Under the pieces are notes generated by a model. It had not been told where the DNA came from. It did no database searches and saw nothing but the letters and a program-made list of their open reading frames with translations. 7,449 nucleotides of DNA, from assembly GCA_030613145.1 (NCBI GenBank), contig JAUWMM010000082.1:1-7449 (forward strand). The letters run 5' to 3'. Origin of the DNA: Desulfobacterales bacterium. Its GTDB lineage: Bacteria > Desulfobacterota > Desulfobacteria > Desulfobacterales > C00003060. Made by a program: the position numbers and the translations under genes. Positions 1-7,314 of the stretch are shown one piece after another; position 1 is the first letter of the stretch; each line of letters opens with the position of its first letter.

Positions 1-3000
1 GAACCTGTATCTGAGGACGATATCAGGAGTAAACCACTCAGCAAGATATGGCCCAAGCCAAAACTGAAAGACCTAGATAACAGCTTTTCCTCTGCATTCT
101 CCGTGGCAGCAAGAGCAGAGATACCAAACAAACCAAGACAGGTGTGGAAACTCAACAGATGGGTTGAACAAGTTAAGACTTTGCGACAGTTCGCGCAGGA
201 GGTTTCAACAGGAGAATTAAGCCCTGAAATCGCAGAGAAGAAACTGAAAGAGTTCAGTACCCTTTCGGCGTTTTCTGATAAGGTTGAAATGTATCAGGCC
301 ATTGACAAAGACCTTTGGTACAAGATCAAGAACCTTGGCAATGCTCCAAACGCCTACAGATACAGCAAAGAGGAAAAAGGCGAGGATGGGTATCCAAAAC
401 AAATACCTGATGCTTTCGCAAGCGTAAACGGGAAGTCGTACCATTATGAAAAATCATTCCACGAGGTTCTATCAGAGATAGAGAAAAACCTTCGGGGCGC
501 AACTGGCAAGGCGCGAGTGAAGTTTGAAATTCGTGGCCGCGCAAGCACCGGATATTTCATCAACAAGAAAGGCGACTCCGAGTATCGACACTTAAAAGAG
601 TTCGACGACCTGAAGGATGCTCGTAAGTATCACAGCAGCAATTATGACGATCTTGTCCAGGCTTGGGAGGATGTTAAGAGCAGGGACAATGTAAAGAAAA
701 CCGATACCCGTAAAAAAGAGAACCTGCCAAGAACCGGAAAGGATTACCGGAAAGGCAAAGACGTTGATGCTCAAGAATTCATGGATACTTTTGGTTTCCG
801 TGGGGTTGAGTTTGGTAAGTGGGTATCGCAGGGCAAGGGCAAAAAGGACAGGCAGGGCATGCTTAATGCCACCCATGATGCACTGTTTGATCTTGCAGGT
901 ATCCTTAATATCCAGCCGAAAGCTATTTCTTTAAATGGTACTCTTGGCCTTGGTTTTGGTTCTCGTGGTCATGGTTGGGCCTCAGCTCACTATGAACCGG
1001 ATACCATCGTTATCAACCTGACCAAACCGAGGGGAGCAGGCGCGCTTGCTCATGAGTGGTTCCATGCCCTGGACAATTATTTTTCACATAAAAGAGGAGT
1101 TAAAAAGTTAAACAAAAATACTCTTGATGCACAGAGCGCGCATAGGAAAAACAATTACATAACATATAAACCTGAACCTGCTTATGTTCATCCTAAATTG
1201 CCAGGGACGTATACAAAAGCGCAGATGGAGAGGTGGAAAAGAAACCCCGAAACATTTGGGCAAGGATGGACAAAAGACCCGGCGCACCCGGCAGAAGTTA
1301 GGCATGAGGTAGAAGTAAAGTTCGCGGATCTTGTTAATGTGCTGAATGAATCCGGCATGGCGAAGCGCTCAAGGCGTATCGATAAGGGGAAGCCAGAAGG
1401 GTATTGGTCGCAGATAATTGAAAGGGCTGCACGGTCATTTGAGAACTATGCAATCAGTAAGATGCAGGATGAAGGGTATAGTAATGATTATCTTGCAAAT
1501 GTTGTTTCTTTTGGTGACTTCAAGAGAAATAAAGAGCGCTACCCGTATTTGACAGAGGAAGAAATTGGACCGGTTAAAGAAGCCTTTAACAACCTGTTCT
1601 CCGAGATCAAAACCAAGGAAACAGACAAGGGCGTTGCCCTTTATTCCAAGTCCACCACACCCCTCACCAACCCGGCCGACCTCCAGGCTGAACTCTCAGA
1701 CAAAAAGAACCTTGGCCGCGCCGGCCTTCGCAACCTGATACGCAAAGGGTTACTTGAGATTGTATCCCCTGCCCGTGCCGAGCAAATGACTAGTGCCAAG
1801 AGTAAAGACGACAAGCGCATCGAGGGTTTCACTATAGGCGGCAAGGTCTACCTTGTAGACGGCAACATCGCCAAGGGTCAGGTTATGGCCGTTCTGTCCC
1901 ATGAGTTAGGTGTCCATGCCAAGAAGTTGGGCTTCAAGGAAACAAAGCAGTTCAAGAGGATCCTGAATCTGCTCAAGCGCCGGTCAAAGGCAGACACGGT
2001 AGAGGGCAAGGCTATTCGTGAGGCCATGGACCGGGTTCCGGATGATACACGGCCAGAGAACAGGGACGAAGAAGCCCTAGCCTATCTCGTTACCAATTCA
2101 CCAGAGATCAGTGTTGTTCGCCGGTTCATTGCCGCCCTCAAGAAGTTCATAGTAGAAAAGTTTGGAGTAACAGAACAGTTACTCCAAAACATCGACATGC
2201 AGGCGCTGGCACTGGCAGTAGTCAAGAGTGAAGCTTCCCGCCACAAAACGCGTGGCATTGCCACAAAAGGTGTGGCAGGACCGGACAAAGCTTCCTATGC
2301 CGGGGGCAAATCCAAAACAGCCGATAACTCCAAGCTGGCTGAAGCAATAGCGATGCACCAGGACAAGGCCAACCCGGAGGCAATTCGACAGCAGACTGGT
2401 TGGCATTTGGGCAAGGATAATCATTGGAGGTATGAGCTCGACGATAGTAAGGCAACCTTTGATCCCTTAAGAAACCTGCCAATAACTGAGGGTGAGGAGT
2501 GGAAAAGTCGGCGTACAGGAAAACTATCTGATGTTATGAAGCATGAGAGCCTATACGAAGCGTATCCCGAATTAAAAGAGATCACCGTTAGCTTGTTCAG
2601 GGGCTTAAATCAAGGAACAAAAGGAGCATTTACCCCTTTAGAAGGAGAGCCAGGAGTTATCAATATGTGGGGGGTTATGGGCAGGGGTCCACTCGCAGGA
2701 AGTGAGAAAAAAACCTTGCTCCATGAGATCCAGCACGCTATCCAGCATATTGAGGGGTTTGCCGCTGGCGGGAATCCTATAGAGTTCAAGGGTAAGGCCA
2801 ATTTTTCAAAGATGGTTATTGACGGACTTCAAACCTCTGCCATGCTGCAGGATCTGAAGGAACAGGTCGGATCATGGGATAAGGCTGTTGCAGAATATGA
2901 GTTAACTCTCAAAGAGTTTGTTGCCGGACATCAGCTTTCCTACGCACAAAAGGTTTCACCTGAACGAATCAAGAAAGAGATTGCCGAGGCTCGCAAAACA

Positions 3001-6000
3001 GCAGATCCCTTTGCTATGTACCAGCGCCTATTTGGCGAAATTGAGGCAAGGGATACGGCAGACCGCATGAATCTTGATGCAGCCGGCAGGAAGAACGTAC
3101 AACCGTATACAAACCAAGGCATTCCCATGGAGGACGCTATTGTCCGGTTTTCCGACACGACGGTTGATGGTAGGCAGATCCGGTATTCCGTTGCTGCAAT
3201 GGATCAGGCTGACACGCAACTTGCGGAAGACCTTGGCAGTATCACAGAGATAATCTCTGACAAACAAGACATCTTACAGGGTGAATCAATCATCTCTACC
3301 CCTGAATATACCCTGTATAAAGATCCTGCCGGCTGGCGCATGTTCAACGCTGCAAGCAGACGGCGTGAAAACAAAACCAAAATTGAAAATGAGATCCTGG
3401 ATGGAATTACCGGAAAGGATACACCTGAACAGTTTAAGGAAAAACATCAGTCCTTTGCTCGTTGGTTCAATGATCTGAAAAAAAATTCCGCTGCCATCTA
3501 CAAAAAAGCCAATGACTACCTGCTGAAAGTTGACCGTACCGGGAAGGCGTACCGAGTAAAGTATTTTGATGGAATAGAGGTAAAAACTCCAGATGGCAAC
3601 CTGATCGGTCACGCCAATAATCAGGAAGACGCGCACAAACTGGTTCAAAAGCACCACAAGGCCAGATACGGAAAGGGCAAAAAGCCGTACATGAATACAT
3701 ACAGTATTGAGGATGTAGAAATATGGACGGTGGTTAATCCTAAAGGGAACTATCTCTCAGAGCATTACAATCAAAACGAAGCAGCGGCGGCCATGATTGA
3801 AGCCGAAGCAGCAAAAATGGCAGAGAAAGGGCATGACCCAAAAGCAGTTGAGGCAGTGGTAAAATTCCGTGCTATGGCGAACCGTGCCTTTAATCGGATG
3901 ATAGCTGACTATCAGCGGATTGTAGACGATGCCAAAACTAAAGGGCTGGACGAGCCGACTGTAGAGGTAGTTGACGAATCGAAACGATGGGGTGTCTTTG
4001 CCCCCGGCAAGACCGTTGCAACCGAGGTATACGAGAGCAAGGAAAAAGCCGATGAACATATCAGAGAGCTTGCCAAAGCTGACCCTAAATTTATCAAATA
4101 TAAGGTCAAGCGGCAGAAGGACGGGCAGATCAGGGCAGAGGTCAAACTGACAACGGCTATTGCCATGATGGGCGACCTTCGCGGCAGCTACTTTCCCCGG
4201 CAACGGCAACGGGGCGGCGTTGTCCTGATGGCGACCAATAAAGACGGGCGTAAACTCCGAGAACATTTTGACCTGTACTTGACCAAACGTAAGAAATTCA
4301 ATCCCATGACCGGTGCTGAGATACAGCCCGGTAAACTTAAATCTCTACTGCGAAAATCATTCAATCGTTACACCCCCCTTGGCAAGCGGATGCGTGAATT
4401 AAAAAAACAGGGATTTAATGTAACAGTAGACAAGAGCAAGGCAATGCCTGAATCAGTCTTTGAAGCAGCACAACTCATGACCTCTATCAACGCCATGATG
4501 GAAGCAGGCATGGAAAAAGCCGATACTGAAGGAACGGAGGTTCAGGCCGCATATCACGAACTGAACAAGATGTTGTCTCATTCCATAGCCGATATATTCA
4601 AGGCTCGTGGAGGCATGTCCAGCCGGTTGAAACGCGCGCGTGAATATTGGGAAGGCTTTGAAACCGATATGACCACGGCAGGGGTACAGTATGCCAAGGG
4701 TTTGGCCGCAACCATTGCCAAACGGCAGGCGGCGCAGGAAATGACCGAGGCCTTGACTGGGCGTGATGTATCTTGGATGAAGTTCAACGAAGAAAATCCA
4801 GATGCAACATGGGATGAGTACCAAGAGTTTGTCAACAATCGGATGCTTGACCCCAAAGAACAGCCGAATCTTTTTAAAGAAGCAATGTCCTGGATGAAAG
4901 AAGTGTTGCGGAACGATGAACAGGCAGACCGCATCCTTAACACATTTAAAGGGCTTGCTGTTCTCAAGTTTTTAGGATTCAGGGTAAGCTCTGCAACCGT
5001 GAACATGACCAACCTGTATCAAGGTGTACCAGCTACCATTTCAAGTCACTCTGGCGGGACCATTACAGGAGCCTTAGCCGAAGTGACCCGCTCCCTGAAG
5101 GCATTGCATGAATATAGCAAGGGCAACGGTAGCGATCTGGACAAGAGAATTTTTACACAAATTAATGAATACGGCTGGGCAATGGCTCAATTCAACCATG
5201 AAAATGCAGCTCAGTTAAGGAGTAGTGTCGGTAATAAATACGCAAAGTTTGTTGATGCCTCAATGTGGATGTTTGGCAAGGCTGAAACTATCAATCGGGC
5301 TTCTACTATTCATGCTGCTTACATGCAGTTTAAGAAAAACAATCCCGGCATGAAACATGCCGATCTGATGAAGAGAGCGCATCATGCGTCTGAGCGTTCA
5401 CATGGCATATACGGAACGATAGCTTCGCCTGTCTGGACAAGGGGAACTGCTAATGTCCTCAGGGCTGGGTACACATTCAAGCGTTTTTCTCACTCATATA
5501 TGCTGAACATGGGCGAGATGGTAGGGCGTGGCGATTACAAGCAGGCAATGTATATGTTACTGTCTCCTGCCATCCTGGCCGGTGGCGGTGCAACCCTGGC
5601 AACGCCGGTTATCGCCGGGATAATCTCTGCCCTTGGCGGCGGTGATGACCCAGAAGAGGAATTCTACCAGTGGGCGGCTGATATGTTCGGCAGTGACCGA
5701 ATATTCAGGCACGGTATAGCGGGGCTTGCAGGCGTGAATCTGAAAGGATCTTTGCAAATGAACATGCCATTCCCCACCAATGCCAAGGAGTTGATTGGTG
5801 CGCCTGGTAGCGTACTGACCGACATCAAGGCCGGAGCAGAACACGCGCTCAAGGGCGAAGGCGGCAAGGCCATTGAAAAGATACTTCCGGCAGGGTTTGG
5901 CAACGTGAGTAAGGCTATCCGTGAATACCGGGAAGGAATCACAACCGGATCATACGGGCCTGTTTATTTTGGCAATGAACCACTCAAAGGAACAATGGCA

Positions 6001-6327
6001 GATGCCTTTTTGCGCGGTATCTCTTTCAACCCCTCCCGGTTGTCCGGCATCAGGGAAATGCAATGGAGCGAACGCAAGGTTGCCAAAAAGTATCAGGACA
6101 AGGCAACAAAGATCAGGTCACGAATAAAAAAGATGCTGATTCAACATGGTGGCTATGACCGTGAAACATGGGGTGAGATCCTGGCCGACATCTATAAATA
6201 CAACGAAGTTGTTCGTGGTCTTGGGCGCAGAGATATCAAGCCGATTCATCCACGAAAAACGCTACGACGAATGTATCTGCAGGTAAACCGTGCGCCCAAG
6301 AGGGAAAGATACCGGCAGGTTACTTGA
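1..6327 (+). CDS. Giant phage polyvalent protein with LPD1-type, three zincin-like and LPD38-like regions (5' partial)
   Basis: The frame is open from base 1 to the TGA at 6325-6327 (2108 residues), so the N-terminus lies outside the window. Numbering here counts codon 1 at base 1. Residues 16-250 resemble the segment that usually precedes LPD1 (possibly LPD5). Residues 255-490 look like LPD1: FGFRGVEFGKWV at 264, then HEWFHALDNYF at 351, with a possible third ligand in the ERAARSFE stretch near 474. A second zincin-like unit (about 589-770) has HELGVH at 634 and a DEEALAYL stretch near 690. A third (about 785-1045, LPD23-like) has HEIQHAIQ at 908 and GEIEAR at 1012. Residues 1190-1360 hold three degenerate repeats. 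The C-terminal part is helical and LPD38-like (about 1790-1990), with a hydrophobic Ala/Gly/Leu segment at 1850-1880, then a very basic tail. By family precedent it is a virion-borne protein injected with phage DNA, with protease domains that could act on host targets or process the polypeptide. LPD1 and LPD38 assignments are recognised by eye. Function is inferred. Confidence 0.9.
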   Translation, partial: EPVSEDDIRSKPLSKIWPKPKLKDLDNSFSSAFSVAARAEIPNKPRQVWKLNRWVEQVKTLRQFAQEVSTGELSPEIAEKKLKEFSTLSAFSDKVEMYQAIDKDLWYKIKNLGNAPNAYRYSKEEKGEDGYPKQIPDAFASVNGKSYHYEKSFHEVLSEIEKNLRGATGKARVKFEIRGRASTGYFINKKGDSEYRHLKEFDDLKDARKYHSSNYDDLVQAWEDVKSRDNVKKTDTRKKENLPRTGKDYRKGKDVDAQEFMDTFGFRGVEFGKWVSQGKGKKDRQGMLNATHDALFDLAGILNIQPKAISLNGTLGLGFGSRGHGWASAHYEPDTIVINLTKPRGAGALAHEWFHALDNYFSHKRGVKKLNKNTLDAQSAHRKNNYITYKPEPAYVHPKLPGTYTKAQMERWKRNPETFGQGWTKDPAHPAEVRHEVEVKFADLVNVLNESGMAKRSRRIDKGKPEGYWSQIIERAARSFENYAISKMQDEGYSNDYLANVVSFGDFKRNKERYPYLTEEEIGPVKEAFNNLFSEIKTKETDKGVALYSKSTTPLTNPADLQAELSDKKNLGRAGLRNLIRKGLLEIVSPARAEQMTSAKSKDDKRIEGFTIGGKVYLVDGNIAKGQVMAVLSHELGVHAKKLGFKETKQFKRILNLLKRRSKADTVEGKAIREAMDRVPDDTRPENRDEEALAYLVTNSPEISVVRRFIAALKKFIVEKFGVTEQLLQNIDMQALALAVVKSEASRHKTRGIATKGVAGPDKASYAGGKSKTADNSKLAEAIAMHQDKANPEAIRQQTGWHLGKDNHWRYELDDSKATFDPLRNLPITEGEEWKSRRTGKLSDVMKHESLYEAYPELKEITVSLFRGLNQGTKGAFTPLEGEPGVINMWGVMGRGPLAGSEKKTLLHEIQHAIQHIEGFAAGGNPIEFKGKANFSKMVIDGLQTSAMLQDLKEQVGSWDKAVAEYELTLKEFVAGHQLSYAQKVSPERIKKEIAEARKTADPFAMYQRLFGEIEARDTADRMNLDAAGRKNVQPYTNQGIPMEDAIVRFSDTTVDGRQIRYSVAAMDQADTQLAEDLGSITEIISDKQDILQGESIISTPEYTLYKDPAGWRMFNAASRRRENKTKIENEILDGITGKDTPEQFKEKHQSFARWFNDLKKNSAAIYKKANDYLLKVDRTGKAYRVKYFDGIEVKTPDGNLIGHANNQEDAHKLVQKHHKARYGKGKKPYMNTYSIEDVEIWTVVNPKGNYLSEHYNQNEAAAAMIEAEAAKMAEKGHDPKAVEAVVKFRAMANRAFNRMIADYQRIVDDAKTKGLDEPTVEVVDESKRWGVFAPGKTVATEVYESKEKADEHIRELAKADPKFIKYKVKRQKDGQIRAEVKLTTAIAMMGDLRGSYFPRQRQRGGVVLMATNKDGRKLREHFDLYLTKRKKFNPMTGAEIQPGKLKSLLRKSFNRYTPLGKRMRELKKQGFNVTVDKSKAMPESVFEAAQLMTSINAMMEAGMEKADTEGTEVQAAYHELNKMLSHSIADIFKARGGMSSRLKRAREYWEGFETDMTTAGVQYAKGLAATIAKRQAAQEMTEALTGRDVSWMKFNEENPDATWDEYQEFVNNRMLDPKEQPNLFKEAMSWMKEVLRNDEQADRILNTFKGLAVLKFLGFRVSSATVNMTNLYQGVPATISSHSGGTITGALAEVTRSLKALHEYSKGNGSDLDKRIFTQINEYGWAMAQFNHENAAQLRSSVGNKYAKFVDASMWMFGKAETINRASTIHAAYMQFKKNNPGMKHADLMKRAHHASERSHGIYGTIASPVWTRGTANVLRAGYTFKRFSHSYMLNMGEMVGRGDYKQAMYMLLSPAILAGGGATLATPVIAGIISALGGGDDPEEEFYQWAADMFGSDRIFRHGIAGLAGVNLKGSLQMNMPFPTNAKELIGAPGSVLTDIKAGAEHALKGEGGKAIEKILPAGFGNVSKAIREYREGITTGSYGPVYFGNEPLKGTMADAFLRGISFNPSRLSGIREMQWSERKVAKKYQDKATKIRSRIKKMLIQHGGYDRETWGEILADIYKYNEVVRGLGRRDIKPIHPRKTLRRMYLQVNRAPKRERYRQVT
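3574..4077 (+). repeat. Three degenerate protein repeats inside the giant gene
   Basis: Three units of about 29-30 residues share the pattern of a short beta strand, P-x-G or P-G, a second strand, then a helix opening with E/Q and Ala. They start at base 3574 (IEVKTPDGN...), 3724 (WTVVNPKGN...) and 3988 (WGVFAPGKT...). Each continues into a helix marked NQEDAHKL, NQNEAAAA or SKEKADEH. Spacing is uneven because of linkers of about 21 and 58 residues. The similarity is visible only at protein level, so this is an old duplication. I do not recognise a named domain. The units could be small alpha/beta binding modules. Confidence 0.45.
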
Positions 6328-6330
6328 TCG

Positions 6331-6981
6331 TTATGCCTGACGTGCGTCCTTGCGTTTTTCTCCTTTCGGGATGGTCACGGCTTCCTTCTCGGTCCATCCA
6401 AGCGATAGCCTGCTATGGACAAGGTGAACATTACCACCAAGAAATCTGGACCATTGAGCAAGCGTCAAGGTTTGTCCGTTGTGTATAATTTTTTTATTGT
6501 TGCCCCTGTTGTTTTGCTGTTCAATTTGAGTAGCCCACCGGCAGTTATTGGGAGAGTAACCTTTTGAAGAGATTATGCGGTCAATTGAGCAATCTAAAGA
6601 CGGCCTTGGCCCCATGTCTTCGACAAACGATGCAAAAGAGTTTTGCCATCTGCTGCAAACAGAAACACCCTTTGCGCCGTATTTTGAAAAAGATTTGTTT
6701 TTAGGGTTATGGCACCTGTTTTTCATGCCTAACCACAGCTTATATTCAGGGTGTTTGTATAGGCCGTGGGTGGTGTTTGATTTTTTTGTAGATTCAACAC
6801 CTAAGCATCCACATGACTTTGTGTGGCTACTGTTGAGATTGCTTGTGGACGCTACGGTTGTATGGCCACAATCGCAAACACAGTTCCACTTGGCGCGCCC
6901 ACCTGATGTATTAGCAGCGCGAGAAACAACTGTAAGCCTGGCAAACCGTTTGCCAATAAGGTTTTTGAAATTCCAAGACAT
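6331..6981 (-). CDS. Phage HNH/homing-endonuclease-like protein with Cys zinc cluster
   Basis: The protein has 216 residues from the ATG at 6981 to the TAA at 6331. This start was chosen because GGAGG lies 5 bases upstream and family-like sequence begins just after it. The N-terminus has the phage motif GKRFARLTVV (10-19), then five cysteines at 34, 36, 38, 57 and 59 (CVCDCG and SCGCL), likely a structural zinc site. The central part has W83..M86..RC90, YGAKGVSVCSRW (101-112), DMGPRP (122-127) and SIDRI...GYSPNNCRWAT (132-151) followed by EQQNN. This arrangement resembles an HNH/His-Me finger, although the usual Asp-His pair reads Asp-Arg. Residues 165-205 (NGQTLTLAQW...LGWTEKEAV) look like a helix-turn-helix DNA-binding tail. 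Such genes are common in phages as free-standing homing-type nucleases. It sits tail to tail with the giant gene with no room for a terminator, consistent with a later insertion. Nuclease activity is inferred from the fold pattern only. Confidence 0.8.
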   Translation of the reverse strand: MSWNFKNLIGKRFARLTVVSRAANTSGGRAKWNCVCDCGHTTVASTSNLNSSHTKSCGCLGVESTKKSNTTHGLYKHPEYKLWLGMKNRCHNPKNKSFSKYGAKGVSVCSRWQNSFASFVEDMGPRPSLDCSIDRIISSKGYSPNNCRWATQIEQQNNRGNNKKIIHNGQTLTLAQWSRFLGGNVHLVHSRLSLGWTEKEAVTIPKGEKRKDARQA

Positions 6982-6986
6982 AACAT

Positions 6987-6991
6987 CCTCC
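6987..6991 (-). promoter_or_regulatory. Shine-Dalgarno site of the HNH-like gene
   Basis: On the - strand GGAGG is followed by five bases (ATGTT) and the ATG at 6981. This fixes the start of the HNH-like gene. The frame stays open for 42 more codons upstream to an ATG at 7107, but that ATG has no such site and the extra residues do not look like the family. Confidence 0.8.
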
Positions 6992-7020
6992 GTTTGATGT
7001 TGTTCCGTGTGTGGTGGTGA

Positions 7021-7074
7021 GAGGTGGAAGGCTATCACGGATAATAGCTTTTCGGGAGCTACCCTATCCACCTT
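7021..7074 (-). promoter_or_regulatory. Foldable 5' leader of the HNH-like gene
   Basis: AGGTGGA at 7022-7028 and TCCACCT at 7067-7073 (+ strand) are perfect complements that can close a 7-bp stem. Inside, TAGCT (7045-7049) can pair with AGCTA (7057-7061) around a 7-base loop. Two competing pairings also exist: GCTAT 7031-7035 with ATAGC 7044-7048, and GGATA 7039-7043 with TATCC 7065-7069. On the - strand this would be the start of the leader RNA of the HNH-like gene. No known RNA family was recognised. Confidence 0.4.
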
Positions 7075-7078
7075 ATAT

Positions 7079-7107
7079 AAAATAACATTAACAGTATGAG
7101 CGGTCAA
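7079..7107 (-). promoter_or_regulatory. Possible sigma70-type promoter for the HNH-like gene
   Basis: On the - strand TTGACC (7107-7102, five of six matches to the -35 consensus) is followed after 17 bases by TATTTT (7084-7079, four of six matches to the -10 consensus). The start point would be near 7072, at the outer arm of the foldable leader, about 90 bases before the ATG. A TATATA box just downstream is an alternative -10. In such AT-rich DNA chance matches are common. Confidence 0.35.
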
Positions 7108-7173
7108 GCCAAGGTGATCAAACGTGCTGCAAGAGCTTCCAAGCGTGAGAGATTACGAAAACAGGCTGCATAA
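7096..7173 (+). CDS. Possible 25-residue basic peptide or gene-end remnant
   Basis: An ATG at 7096 opens a 25-codon frame ending in TAA at 7171-7173. The peptide is very basic, with RASKRERLRKQAA at its end. No Shine-Dalgarno site precedes it (ttaacagtATG), which argues against independent translation. Its last residues resemble the end of the giant protein, RAPKRERYRQVT, both stopping one or two residues later. It may therefore be a leftover 3' end of that gene or a related one, separated by the HNH-like insertion. It overlaps the predicted promoter of the HNH-like gene on the other strand. It may also be a chance ORF. Confidence 0.2.
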   Translation: MSGQAKVIKRAARASKRERLRKQAA

Positions 7174-7205
7174 AAGCATTACGCGAAGAAGATCAATTTG
7201 CGGCA

Positions 7206-7240
7206 CTCAATTAAAAAACTCAATGTATTTTTTAATTGAG
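7206..7240. repeat. 13-bp AT-rich inverted repeat, operator-like
   Basis: CTCAATTAAAAAA (7206-7218) and TTTTTTAATTGAG (7228-7240) are exact complements around a 9-base spacer. The spacer itself begins with a further CTCAAT (7219-7224), so the hexamer occurs twice directly and once inverted. The repeat ends 4 bases before the -10 box at 7245, covering the place where a -35 box would lie, which suggests a binding site for a regulator. On the - strand CTCAAT...ATTGAG followed by six T could also act as a weak terminator. The 32 bases between 7173 and this repeat show nothing I can name. Confidence 0.6.
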
Positions 7241-7241
7241 A

Positions 7242-7250
7242 TGATATAAT
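7242..7250 (+). promoter_or_regulatory. Extended -10 promoter
   Basis: TGATATAAT contains the exact -10 consensus TATAAT (7245-7250) preceded by TG and one base, the extended -10 form that can work without a good -35 box. The hexamer 17 bases upstream (AATGTA, 7222-7227) is a poor -35 and lies in the loop of the inverted repeat, so activity may depend on a regulator bound there. The expected start point is around 7256-7258. It would transcribe the hairpins and terminator that follow, and possibly the gene at 7386. Confidence 0.6.
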
Positions 7251-7288
7251 ACAAGAAATCTTTAATTAAACATTATCGGATACTCGAT

Positions 7289-7307
7289 TGCCCCCGGCAA
7301 AGGGGTA
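7289..7307 (+). other. Small C/G hairpin with an alternative pairing
   Basis: CCCC (7291-7294) can pair with GGGG (7302-7305), extended by a G-U and a U-A pair, around the loop CGGCAAA. A competing hairpin uses TTGCC (7288-7292) and GGCAA (7296-7300) around CCC. The two cannot form together, because the shared bases and the very short linker exclude a normal pseudoknot. Confidence 0.45.
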
Positions 7308-7314
7308 CAAAACA

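Noticed and set aside
103..105. GTG as start codon of the giant gene
   Set aside because: There is no Shine-Dalgarno site and the same frame is open, with family-like sequence, back to base 1.
3757..4266. 169-codon ORF on the - strand inside the giant gene
   Set aside because: It is a shadow frame: composition is odd (Cys/Phe/Leu-rich), no domain is visible, and the + strand frame codes a coherent protein here. The other antisense ORFs in 217-5942 were dropped for the same reason.
6328..6365. Bidirectional terminator between the converging genes
   Set aside because: A T run occurs near 6355, but no adequate GC stem precedes it; the 3-base gap leaves no dedicated terminator.
6575..6997. 140-codon ORF on the + strand opposite the HNH-like gene
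   Set aside because: The - strand frame has the conserved Cys cluster and nuclease-like motifs with a good Shine-Dalgarno site; the + frame is a by-product.
6982..7107. Longer N-terminus for the HNH-like protein from the ATG at 7107
   Set aside because: That ATG has no ribosome site and lies on the predicted -35 box; the 42 extra residues do not resemble the family, and GGAGG marks the ATG at 6981.
7288..7300. N4-type hairpin promoter for a virion RNA polymerase
   Set aside because: A 5-bp stem with a 3-base loop fits superficially, but no virion RNA polymerase motifs are visible in the giant protein and a normal extended -10 promoter lies just upstream.
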